Below are positions 1 through 5,981 of a stretch of 9,866 nucleotides of DNA, one piece after another. The translations under genes were made by a program, and so were the position numbers. Positions within the stretch are counted from its first letter, which is position 1, and each line of letters starts with the position of its first letter. The notes beneath the pieces were generated by a model. The model worked only from the letters and a program-made list of their open reading frames with translations. It ran no database searches and was not told the origin of the DNA. The DNA comes from Acidobacteriota bacterium. GTDB lineage: Bacteria > Actinomycetota > Acidimicrobiia > Acidimicrobiales > UBA8190. The DNA is taken from NCBI GenBank assembly GCA_028872975.1, contig JAGWNV010000073.1, positions 1 to 9,866 of the forward strand, given 5' to 3'.

Positions 1-600
1 GTCGACGTCGGTCCAGCTGCGGACGAACCGCCTGTCGTGCAGCCGCCCCCGGTGTTCGGGGTCGCCGTCCTGGGCGGCTCTCGCCAGCCGCTTCGCCGCC
101 AAGGTGAATTGGTGGACGGGGAGCGACCCGGCCGCCTCGAGCAACGCCTCCTCGGCGAAGGAGTCGGCCTGGGTCGCCGCCGCGATGCTCTGGGCCTCGA
201 GCGGCGACAGCCGACCCGCGGCGAGTGCCTCGGTGGTGGCGGGGAGCTCCTCGAGCCGGGCGGCCGTGTCCTGGGCGGCGACGGCCTGCGGCACCGACGA
301 CCGGAGCGTCTCGGCGAGCCATGCCGCCGACGACCGGTACCCCTCCTCCCTCCATGGCGCCCCTTGGAGGGCCCGGTGGGTGACTCGGAGCCCGAGGCCG
401 GCGCCGAGGTGCTCCACGTCGGCGGCGAAGGAGAGGACGGTCCGCGCCGTCCCGGGATCCAACGTGGCCGGCTCCAGTGCCGCCACCCACCGGCGGAGGG
501 CCTCGAGGTGCACTCGGGCCTCGCCGAGGTCGGCCTCCGCCGGCGCCTCAGGCGTGGTCGTCGCCTCCAACGTGGTCGTCCTCGCCAGCACCCCGCGCAT
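1..600 (-). CDS. DUF222 / 13E12-repeat family protein, N-terminal part, runs off the left edge
   Basis: Reading the minus strand from the ATG at 600-598 gives 200 codons with no stop up to base 1, so the C-terminus lies outside the window. The product is rich in Ala, Glu, Leu and Arg and helical. It has the look of the DUF222 domain: 'RSSAAWLAETLRSS' at about residues 88-101, 'LEELPATTEALAAGRLSPLEAQSIAAA' from about 116, and 'HRGRLHDRRFVRSWTD' close to the edge. Family members are usually 350-500 residues and often end in an HNH nuclease domain; that part would be in the missing half and cannot be confirmed. Their cellular role is poorly known, although actinobacterial genomes often hold many copies. 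The gene starts 47 bases after the acyl-CoA ligase stop on the same strand, beyond a GC hairpin, with no good Shine-Dalgarno. It may be a separate unit unrelated to its neighbours' function. The family call is from remembered motifs. Confidence 0.75.
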   Translation of the reverse strand, partial: MRGVLARTTTLEATTTPEAPAEADLGEARVHLEALRRWVAALEPATLDPGTARTVLSFAADVEHLGAGLGLRVTHRALQGAPWREEGYRSSAAWLAETLRSSVPQAVAAQDTAARLEELPATTEALAAGRLSPLEAQSIAAATQADSFAEEALLEAAGSLPVHQFTLAAKRLARAAQDGDPEHRGRLHDRRFVRSWTDVD

Positions 601-630
601 GGGCCGACTCTGTCGGGGGGCTGTAACGGC

Positions 631-665
631 GAGGCCCCCGGGGGCCGTCAGCTGACGGGGGCCTC
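631..665 (-). terminator. GC-rich hairpin over the ligase stop codon, possible terminator
   Basis: Bases 656-665 and 631-640 are a perfect 10-bp inverted repeat (GAGGCCCCCG / CGGGGGCCTC) with a 15-base loop. Inside it are two competing palindromes, CCGTCAGCTGACGG (645-658), which contains the ligase TGA stop (650-648), and GGCCCCCGGGGGCC (633-646). There is no run of T after it on the minus strand, so it is not a classic intrinsic terminator. Hairpins without a U-tract have been proposed to end transcription in actinobacteria. Its place between the ligase and the DUF222 gene fits a transcription boundary, but this is inference. Confidence 0.4.
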
Positions 666-2186
666 GACCAGGTTCCTGACCAGGTCCTGCTTGAGGACCT
701 TGCCGGTGGCGTTCCGGGGCAGGGCGTCGGCGAGCTCGATGCGCCTGGGCACCTTGTAGTCCGCCAGTCGCTCGGCGCAATGCTCCCTGAGCTCCGCGGC
801 GCTGATGATGGCGCCGGGGGAGAGGACCACGACGGCGGCGACGTCCTCGCCGAGGACAGGGTGGGGGATCCCCACCACGGCGGCCTCGACGACGGCGGGA
901 TGGTCGTGGAGTACGGCCTCGATGTCCACGGCGTGGACGTTGTTGCCTCCCCGGATGATGACGTCCTTCTTCCGGCCCACGATGTAGAGGAACCCGTCAC
1001 CGTCGAGCTTGCCGAGGTCCCCGGTGTGGAGCCAGCCGTCCTGCCAGGTGGAGGCCGTCGCCTCGGGGTTCCGGTAGTACTCCCGCTCCCGGCCCGGCAT
1101 CCGGAGGAGGACCTCGCCGACCTCACCTGGCGCCACCTCCGTCCCTTCCTCGTCGACGAACCGGACCTCGAGAGGAGCCATGGGCTGGCCCACCGACCCG
1201 ATCCGGTTGAGCGACTCCCCCTTGGGCATGGCGCAGTAGGCGGGGCCGGCCTCGGTCATCCCGTAGCTGTTGGACACCGCCGCCTCGGGCATCCGCTCTT
1301 GCATGGCCCTGAGGGTGGCCGGGGCCAGGGGTGCCGAACCGATGGCGCAGAGCTCGATGGAGGAGAGCTCCGCCTCGGCGAACCGGGGATGGGCGACGAG
1401 GAGCTGGGCCATCGAGGGGACGAGGAAGACGAACTGGGGACGGAGCTCCTCGACGACCTCCAGCCACCGGCCGGCATCGAACCGGGGTTGGTAGACCCCG
1501 TAGAGGCCGAGCTGCATCGGGTTGTAGATGAACCCGATGCCGGCGAAGGTGAAGAGGGGGCTGGCATGCAGCCAGCAGGCCCCGCTCAGCTGGGGGTTGG
1601 GCTCACCGGGGATGAGGGCCACGTTGCGGTGACGGATGGCGACACCCTTGGGGAGTCCGGTGGTGCCCGAGGTGTAGAGGATGTCGGCGAGGTCCTCGGG
1701 GACGACCGTCACCTGGAACCGGCTCGTCTCCTCCCCGGCGACGGTCTCGCCCCAGGACCAGGCCGGGTCGCCGGTCTCCTCGGCCACCGGGCCCACGACC
1801 ACGTGGCGGAGGGTCGGCAGGGCCCGTTCGAGGCCCCGCGCCATGGGGGCCAGCTGCGGGTCGGTGAGGACGGCGGTCACCTCGGCGTGGCCGAGGAGGC
1901 GCTCGAGCTCCGCCTCCGACAGCCGGGTGTTCGTCGGCACCGCCACTGCACCGGCTTTGTGGACCGCCGAGTACCCGACCATGAACCGGAGGGCCTCGGA
2001 GGGTTCGAGGTAGAGCGACACCCGGTCCCCTTTGCCGACCCCGAGGTCGACGAGGGCCCGGGCGAGGCGGTTGGACTCGGCCTCCCACTGCCCGAAGGTC
2101 ATCGACCCCCCGTCGACGACCCGGTAGGCCGTCCGGTCGCCGAAGGCCTCGGCCATGGCCCGGAGGTGGTCGGTGAGGAGGGCCAT
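648..2186 (-). CDS. Class I adenylate-forming acyl-CoA synthetase (fatty-acid--CoA ligase family)
   Basis: This 512-residue protein activates a carboxylic acid with ATP to an acyl-adenylate and then passes it to CoA; the acid is not evident. All core motifs of the ANL superfamily are intact: the phosphate-binding loop YTSGTTGLPKG (171-181), NSYGMTEAG (306-314), GWLHTGD (384-390) with the ribose-binding Asp, the hinge region GRKKDVIIRGGNNVHAVDIE (404-423), and the C-terminal PRNATGKVLK with catalytic Lys496. The length is normal for a medium/long-chain acyl-CoA synthetase and there is no carrier domain or membrane segment, so a soluble cytoplasmic enzyme is expected. The ATG (2186-2184) lies one base after the TGA of the SnoaL-like gene, which points to translational coupling; only a weak GGGGG stands upstream. 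An aryl-CoA ligase or other acid-activating enzyme is also possible. Family certain, substrate unknown. Confidence 0.93.
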   Translation of the reverse strand: MALLTDHLRAMAEAFGDRTAYRVVDGGSMTFGQWEAESNRLARALVDLGVGKGDRVSLYLEPSEALRFMVGYSAVHKAGAVAVPTNTRLSEAELERLLGHAEVTAVLTDPQLAPMARGLERALPTLRHVVVGPVAEETGDPAWSWGETVAGEETSRFQVTVVPEDLADILYTSGTTGLPKGVAIRHRNVALIPGEPNPQLSGACWLHASPLFTFAGIGFIYNPMQLGLYGVYQPRFDAGRWLEVVEELRPQFVFLVPSMAQLLVAHPRFAEAELSSIELCAIGSAPLAPATLRAMQERMPEAAVSNSYGMTEAGPAYCAMPKGESLNRIGSVGQPMAPLEVRFVDEEGTEVAPGEVGEVLLRMPGREREYYRNPEATASTWQDGWLHTGDLGKLDGDGFLYIVGRKKDVIIRGGNNVHAVDIEAVLHDHPAVVEAAVVGIPHPVLGEDVAAVVVLSPGAIISAAELREHCAERLADYKVPRRIELADALPRNATGKVLKQDLVRNLVEAPVS

Positions 2187-2187
2187 G

Positions 2188-2607
2188 TCAGAGGCCCCCG
2201 TCGAGGCTCGCCGACCGGCGGGCGAACCGCCATCCGTCGGCGGTGCGGACGAGCTCGTCGTGGTACCGGCCGCTGCGCTCGAGGAAGGTCCGGCGGTCCT
2301 CGGGGGCGGCGGCGGGCTTGGGTCGCTGCAGGGTGAGGATGGTGACGTCCTGGCTGGCCCGGTCCCCGTCCACCGAGACGATGGCGTCGGCGGTCACGTG
2401 GACGACGCCGTAGGGGACCCGCCGGCACATCTTGGCGAGGCCTTCCCGGCCCTCGGCCGAGAATCCCCCCACGACCTCCATCACGCCGTCCTCGGTGAAG
2501 GTGGCGGCGAACCCCTCGGCGTCCCCGTCGTCGAAGCACCGGTTGTAGCGAGCGGTGAGCTCCCGGATCTCGTTCCGGTCGACCAACCGCCGAAGCTCAG
2601 CGTCCAC
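2188..2607 (-). CDS. SnoaL-like / NTF2-fold (nuclear transport factor 2 family) protein
   Basis: A 139-residue single-domain protein. The opening 'NEIRELTARYNRCFDDGDAEGF' (12-33) followed by 'FTEDGVMEV' (37-45), a middle 'VHVTADAIVSVDGDRAS' (69-85) and the closing 'GRYHDELVRTADGWRFARR' (113-131) give the usual order of the cone-shaped alpha+beta fold shared by SnoaL cyclases, ketosteroid isomerase-like proteins and scytalone dehydratase. Such proteins bind small hydrophobic molecules in a pocket; some are isomerases, dehydratases or cyclases and many have no known reaction. I cannot assign catalysis. The start is a GTG at 2607-2605, chosen because GGGGAGGA lies six bases upstream and the family N-terminus begins right after. 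The stop is one base from the acyl-CoA ligase ATG, so the two are very likely co-translated and may work on the same acid or steroid-like compound. Confidence 0.85.
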   Translation of the reverse strand: MDAELRRLVDRNEIRELTARYNRCFDDGDAEGFAATFTEDGVMEVVGGFSAEGREGLAKMCRRVPYGVVHVTADAIVSVDGDRASQDVTILTLQRPKPAAAPEDRRTFLERSGRYHDELVRTADGWRFARRSASLDGGL

Positions 2608-2610
2608 TGG

Positions 2611-2646
2611 TCCTCCCCTGCCTCCCGCCCGGCGCGGCCGACGATA
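2611..2646 (-). promoter_or_regulatory. Candidate -10 box and strong ribosome binding site for the SnoaL-like gene
   Basis: In the 75-base gap after trhA, the minus strand reads TATCGT at 2646-2641, which fits the actinobacterial -10 pattern TANNNT, and then GGGGAGGA at about 2618-2611, six bases before the GTG start. No convincing -35 box is seen (TGTCGG stands 18 bases upstream of the -10). The ribosome binding site is firm and decides the start codon; the promoter is a guess. If real, the SnoaL-ligase pair can be expressed apart from the marR-exporter-trhA genes. Confidence 0.45.
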
Positions 2647-2682
2647 GCGCGGGGCCGCCGTTCTCCGACACGGGCGTCAGGT

Positions 2683-3378
2683 TCAGCGTCCGGGGAGGGC
2701 GAAGGCGGCGATGGCGGCGAAGTGGAAGGCGGCCCCCACCACGGTGCAGGCGTGGAAGACCTCGTGGTATCCGAAGACCCCGGGCACAGGGTCCGGCTTC
2801 CGGCGGGCGTAGACGAGGGCCCCGGCGCTGTAGGCGGCCCCCCCGAGGACGAGGAGCAGGAACCCCACGCCCCCCAGGCCGGCGAGGAGCTGGGGCATGA
2901 CGGCGAGGGCGCACCAGCCGACGACGACGTAGGGGACCGTCACCGCCCACTTCGGTGCGTCGAGCCAGACCTGCCGCACCGAGATCCCCACCGCGGCGCC
3001 GGCCCAGACGAGGGTGAGGACGAGGATCTCGGCCCAGCCGGCCAGGGCGAGGACGGCGACGGCGGTGTAGGTCCCGGCGATGCCGAAGAAGATGGTGGCG
3101 TGGTCGGCCCTCCGCATCCGCCGCCGGGCGGTTGGCCGCCAGCGGATCCGGTGGAAGGCGGCGCTCACGCCGAACAGGGCCACCATCGAGAGGCTGTAGA
3201 CGGCCAGGGCCGCCGCCTCGCCGGGATTCGCGGCCCGGGCGGCCAGGAGGGGGCCGCCCATCGCCATGGCCACGACGGCGCCGAGGTGGAGCCAGCCCCG
3301 GAGGACCGGGCGGTCCCCGACCTCGACGGGCGGCCGTGGCGCGCGGGGGGGCGCCGGTGCGGAAGCGGCGGCGGGCAT
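2683..3378 (-). CDS. trhA: TrhA / hemolysin III (PAQR superfamily) membrane protein
   Basis: A 231-residue integral membrane protein with about seven hydrophobic segments after a Pro/Ala-rich cytoplasmic start. The family signatures are all present: RPVLRGWLH (23-31), SAAFHRIRW (72-80), RRADHATIFFGIAGTYT (89-105), and GYHEVFHACTVVGAAFHF (203-220). Ser72, His76, Asp92, His205 and His209 match the conserved residues that form the metal site in PAQR proteins. The bacterial members were first named hemolysin III and are now linked to membrane-energy or fluidity homeostasis; hydrolase activity has been suggested for relatives. It starts with ATG 21 bases after the ABC exporter stop, so it is probably in the same transcript and shares the MarR control. 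Its presence beside an exporter suggests a response to membrane stress, which is inference. Its own Shine-Dalgarno is weak (GGTGG, about 11 bases upstream). Confidence 0.93.
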   Translation of the reverse strand: MPAAASAPAPPRAPRPPVEVGDRPVLRGWLHLGAVVAMAMGGPLLAARAANPGEAAALAVYSLSMVALFGVSAAFHRIRWRPTARRRMRRADHATIFFGIAGTYTAVAVLALAGWAEILVLTLVWAGAAVGISVRQVWLDAPKWAVTVPYVVVGWCALAVMPQLLAGLGGVGFLLLVLGGAAYSAGALVYARRKPDPVPGVFGYHEVFHACTVVGAAFHFAAIAAFALPGR

Positions 3379-3399
3379 GACGGCCCGCCACCGTAGCGG

Positions 3400-5397
3400 T
3401 CAGCCCTCGCCGCCAGACAGCGCCAGGTGCGCCCCGGCCCCGGCCTCGGTCCGCCCCCCGGACGCTCCGTCGCCCTCGCCCGTGGCGTCCGCCTGGGCGG
3501 CGAACTGGGTGGCGTAGAGCTCGGCATAGAGCCCGCCGGCGGCGAGGAGCTCCTGGTGGGTGCCCCGCTCGACGATCCGGCCGGCGTCGACGACGAGGAT
3601 CTGGTCCGCCTCCCGGACCGTGGACAGCCGGTGGGCGATGACGATCGAGGTCCGACCGGCGAGGGCGGTCCGTAGGGCCTCCTGGACGGCCACCTCCGAC
3701 TCCGAGTCGAGATGGGCGGTGGCCTCGTCGAGGACGACGACGTCGGGCGCCTTGAGGAGCAGCCGGGCGATGGCGATCCGCTGCTTCTCCCCGCCCGAGA
3801 GCCGGTACCCCCGGTCGCCGACGACGGTGTCGAGGCCGTCGGGGAGGCTCTCCACGAGGGGGAGGATCTGGGCCGCCCGGAGCGCCTCGACGAGTTCCTC
3901 CTCGGTCGCCTCGGGCCTGGCGTAGAGGAGGTTGTCCCGGATGGTCTCGTGGAACAAGTGGGCGTCCTGGGTGACGACCCCCACCACAGCGTGGACGGAG
4001 TCCAAGGTGACGTCGCGGACGTCGACGCCGTCGATCCTCACCGTGCCTGCCCGCACGTCGTAGAGGCGGGGGACGAGATGGCTGATCGTCGTCTTCCCCG
4101 CGCCGGAGGGGCCGACGAGGGCGACGAGCTGCCCGGGCTCGGCCCGGAAGGAGACGTCGAAGAGGACCTGCTGGCTCGGGGCCTGGTCGAGCACGGCCAC
4201 CGATTCGAGCGACGCCAGCGACACCTCCTCCGCCGTCGGGTACCGGAAGTCCACGTGGTCGAACTCGACCGAGGCCGGCCCCCGGGGGAGCGCCACCGCA
4301 TCGGGCTTCTCGTCGATCATCGGGGGGAGGTCGAGGACCTCGAAGACCCGGTCGAAGGAGACGAGGGCGGTCATGACGTCGACCTGCACGTTGGAGAGGG
4401 CGGTGAGCGGGCCGTAGAGCCGGGTCAGGTAGGCGGCCAGGGCCACCAGGGTCCCGACGAAGAGCGGCCCCCGGTCGATGCCGAGGACGCCTCCCCAGCC
4501 GTAGACGAGGGCGGTGGCCAGTGAGGCGGTGAGGAGGAGGGCCACCATGAAGACCCGGGTGTACATGGCCGAGGTGACCCCGATGTCCCGGACCCGGCCG
4601 GCCCGGCGGTCGAAGGTCGCCGTCTCCCGGCCCGGCCTGCCGAAGAGCTTCACGAGGAGCGCGCCCGAGACGTTGAACCGCTCGGTCATCGTCGTGTTCA
4701 TCGCGGCGTTCAGCGCGTAGGACTCCCGGGTGATCGCCGCCAGCCGTTTGCCCACCCACCGGGCCGGGAGGAGGAAGATCGGCAGGAGGGCCAGCAGGGC
4801 CAGGGTGATCGGCCAGGACAGGTAGAACATGAACCCCAGCGTCATGGCCACGCCGATGAAGTTGCCGACGACCGAGGAGAAGGTGTCGGTGAAGGCCTGC
4901 TGGGCGCCGAGGACGTCGTTGTTGAGCCGGGTGACGAGGGCGCCGGTCTGGGTCCTCGTGAAGAAGGCGATGGGCATCTTCTGGATGTGGGCGAACACCT
5001 TCGACCGCATGTCGAAGATGAGCCCTTCGCCGACGGTGGCCGACACCCACCGCTGCCAGAGCGACAGGCCGGCGTCGACGACGGCCAGGCCGGCGACGAG
5101 CCCGGCCAGGGCGAAGACGAGCCCGCGGTCCCCCTTCAGGATCCCCTGGTTGATGATGGCCCGCAGGACGAGGGGGTTGACGGCGCTGATGAGGGCGTCG
5201 GCGACGATCAGGGCGAGGAAGACCGTCAGGAGCTTCTTGTAGGGGGTGGCGAACCGAAACACCCGCCGCATGATCCCCGGCGGCAGCTGCTGCTGGGTCA
5301 CCGACTCGTCCCGCCGGAAGGACCGCATGAGGCCCCAACCGGCGTTCCCTCCACCTCCCATCCGGCCCATGTGGCCCATTCCCATTCCCATCCCCAT
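3400..5397 (-). CDS. ABCB-type multidrug/lipid exporter: fused transmembrane and ATPase domains
   Basis: A 665-residue half-transporter expected to form a homodimer in the inner membrane and pump a hydrophobic substrate outward. Residues 50-345 hold the six-helix type I exporter membrane domain, including 'MPIAFFTRTQTGALVTRLNNDV' from 141, the usual coupling-helix region. The ATPase domain follows: Walker A GPSGAGKTT (429-437), Q-loop Gln477, signature LSGGEKQR (533-540), Walker B VVVLDEAT (553-560) with catalytic Glu558, D-loop AHLD (561-564) and H-loop His589. The site is complete, so a homodimer would have two active sites. Two oddities are a Met/Gly-rich start and an extra stretch (about 388-410) between the first two beta strands of the ATPase domain, which I recall from actinobacterial relatives. 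The ATG overlaps the marR stop as TGATG, and AGGAAAGGTGG lies upstream. Drug, lipid or peptide substrates are all possible. Confidence 0.95.
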   Translation of the reverse strand: MGMGMGMGHMGRMGGGGNAGWGLMRSFRRDESVTQQQLPPGIMRRVFRFATPYKKLLTVFLALIVADALISAVNPLVLRAIINQGILKGDRGLVFALAGLVAGLAVVDAGLSLWQRWVSATVGEGLIFDMRSKVFAHIQKMPIAFFTRTQTGALVTRLNNDVLGAQQAFTDTFSSVVGNFIGVAMTLGFMFYLSWPITLALLALLPIFLLPARWVGKRLAAITRESYALNAAMNTTMTERFNVSGALLVKLFGRPGRETATFDRRAGRVRDIGVTSAMYTRVFMVALLLTASLATALVYGWGGVLGIDRGPLFVGTLVALAAYLTRLYGPLTALSNVQVDVMTALVSFDRVFEVLDLPPMIDEKPDAVALPRGPASVEFDHVDFRYPTAEEVSLASLESVAVLDQAPSQQVLFDVSFRAEPGQLVALVGPSGAGKTTISHLVPRLYDVRAGTVRIDGVDVRDVTLDSVHAVVGVVTQDAHLFHETIRDNLLYARPEATEEELVEALRAAQILPLVESLPDGLDTVVGDRGYRLSGGEKQRIAIARLLLKAPDVVVLDEATAHLDSESEVAVQEALRTALAGRTSIVIAHRLSTVREADQILVVDAGRIVERGTHQELLAAGGLYAELYATQFAAQADATGEGDGASGGRTEAGAGAHLALSGGEG
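5374..5397 (-). repeat. Four tandem ATGGGN hexamers at the exporter start codon
   Basis: The minus strand reads ATGGGG, ATGGGA, ATGGGA, ATGGGC from the start codon, followed by CAC ATG GGC CGG ATG GGA. Each unit is two codons (Met-Gly), so copy-number change would keep the frame, and each ATG is a possible start. The first ATG is preferred because it overlaps the marR stop and has the best spaced ribosome binding site. Confidence 0.85.
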
Positions 5398-5900
5398 CAG
5401 CGACCACCTTTCCTGTCCGCGTCCCGATGTCCTGCGACTTCGTGGCAGGCGCCTCCGCAGAGCCGGCCGAGGAGCCGGCCCAGCTCGGCTCGCTGAAGGT
5501 CGTCGAGGGGGGCGAAGACCTGTTCGGCGCTGGCGTGCCGGGCCTGGTGGAGCCGGGCCAGGAGGCCTTTTCCGGCGGCGGTGGGCTCGACGAGGACCGA
5601 CCGGCGGTCGTCGGGATCGGGGCGGCGGCAGACGAGGCCGTTCTCCTCGAGGCCGTCGACCATCGAGGTGACCGACCGGGGCACCACCTCCAGGCGGGCG
5701 GCGATGTCCGCCATCCGGATCGGCCCGGCCGAGACAGTCCGGAGAACCCTGGCCTGGGCCCCGGTGACGCCGAGGGGGGCGAGGTGTTCGGTGGACCCCC
5801 GACGGATCCGCCTGGCCGTTTGGGCCACGAGGTCGGCGAGGTCCGACGCCGCGCCCTCGGCGGTCGGTCGGTCGGTGGCGGGGGTGTCCGAGAGGGTCAC
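5397..5900 (-). CDS. MarR-family winged-helix transcriptional regulator
   Basis: A 167-residue regulator, the usual size for MarR. After a loose N-terminus, helices for dimerisation (20-40) lead to the winged helix: 'GVTGAQARVLRTV' (44-56), 'IRMADIAARLEVVPRSVTSMVDGLEENGLVCRR' (61-93, the recognition helix around 75-84) and the wing DPDDRRSVLVEPTAAGKGLL (95-114), the most diagnostic part. MarR proteins are usually dimeric repressors released by phenolic or lipophilic ligands or by Cys oxidation; Cys91 at the end of the DNA-binding helix region and Cys148/Cys152 are possible redox residues. The start is GTG at 5900-5898; no better start exists upstream in frame, although the nearest purine-rich stretch (GGGGG) is weak. 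The gene is the first of the left block, overlaps the exporter start by one base, and faces the second exporter operon, so it probably controls both. Confidence 0.93.
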   Translation of the reverse strand: MTLSDTPATDRPTAEGAASDLADLVAQTARRIRRGSTEHLAPLGVTGAQARVLRTVSAGPIRMADIAARLEVVPRSVTSMVDGLEENGLVCRRPDPDDRRSVLVEPTAAGKGLLARLHQARHASAEQVFAPLDDLQRAELGRLLGRLCGGACHEVAGHRDADRKGGR

Positions 5901-5981
5901 GACGGGCCCAACACCCCCGAGATACGGAGTATTCCTCCTAATGAGGTTTCCTCAATTCCCCGGCCGGGAGGCACGTCTACC
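5901..5981. promoter_or_regulatory. Divergent control region between marR and the DrrA-type operon, with two palindromes
   Basis: This 81-base gap separates the GTG of marR (minus) from the ATG of the ATPase gene (plus), and is clearly richer in A and T than its surroundings. It holds two perfect short palindromes, ATAC-GGA-GTAT (5922-5932) and TGAGG-TTT-CCTCA (5942-5954), whose centres are 21 bp apart, about two helical turns. The six-base TTCCTC occurs twice (5932-5937 and 5948-5953). GGGAGG at 5965-5970 is the ribosome binding site for the plus gene. No confident -35/-10 pair stands out on either strand; TTGAGG on the minus strand (5955-5950) is the best -35 candidate. MarR regulators commonly bind palindromes at their own promoter, so these are candidate operators. 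Confidence 0.6.

Noticed and set aside
780..2336. Long plus-strand open frame of 518 codons antisense to the acyl-CoA ligase
   Set aside because: Its product is Gly/Asp/Glu/Val-rich low-complexity with no domain, and it is the mirror of a well-conserved enzyme; high GC makes stops rare on the opposite strand.
5374..5397. Hexamer repeat as a CRISPR or regulatory iteron array
   Set aside because: The units are contiguous, six bases long and in frame within the exporter coding region.
2597..5407. Minus-strand open frame of 936 codons overlapping the exporter and trhA
   Set aside because: The product is almost entirely Arg/Pro/Gly/Ala, a frame-shifted shadow of two genes with full motif sets.
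5898..5914. Five-codon leader (GTG TTG GGC CCG TCG TGA) overlapping the marR start on the minus strand
   Set aside because: The only good Shine-Dalgarno (AGGAGG, 5939-5934) is 19 bases away, and so short a frame is expected by chance.
5427..5981. Upstream extension of the DrrA-type ATPase frame
   Set aside because: It is open by chance antisense to marR; the ribosome binding site and the start of family similarity favour ATG 5982.
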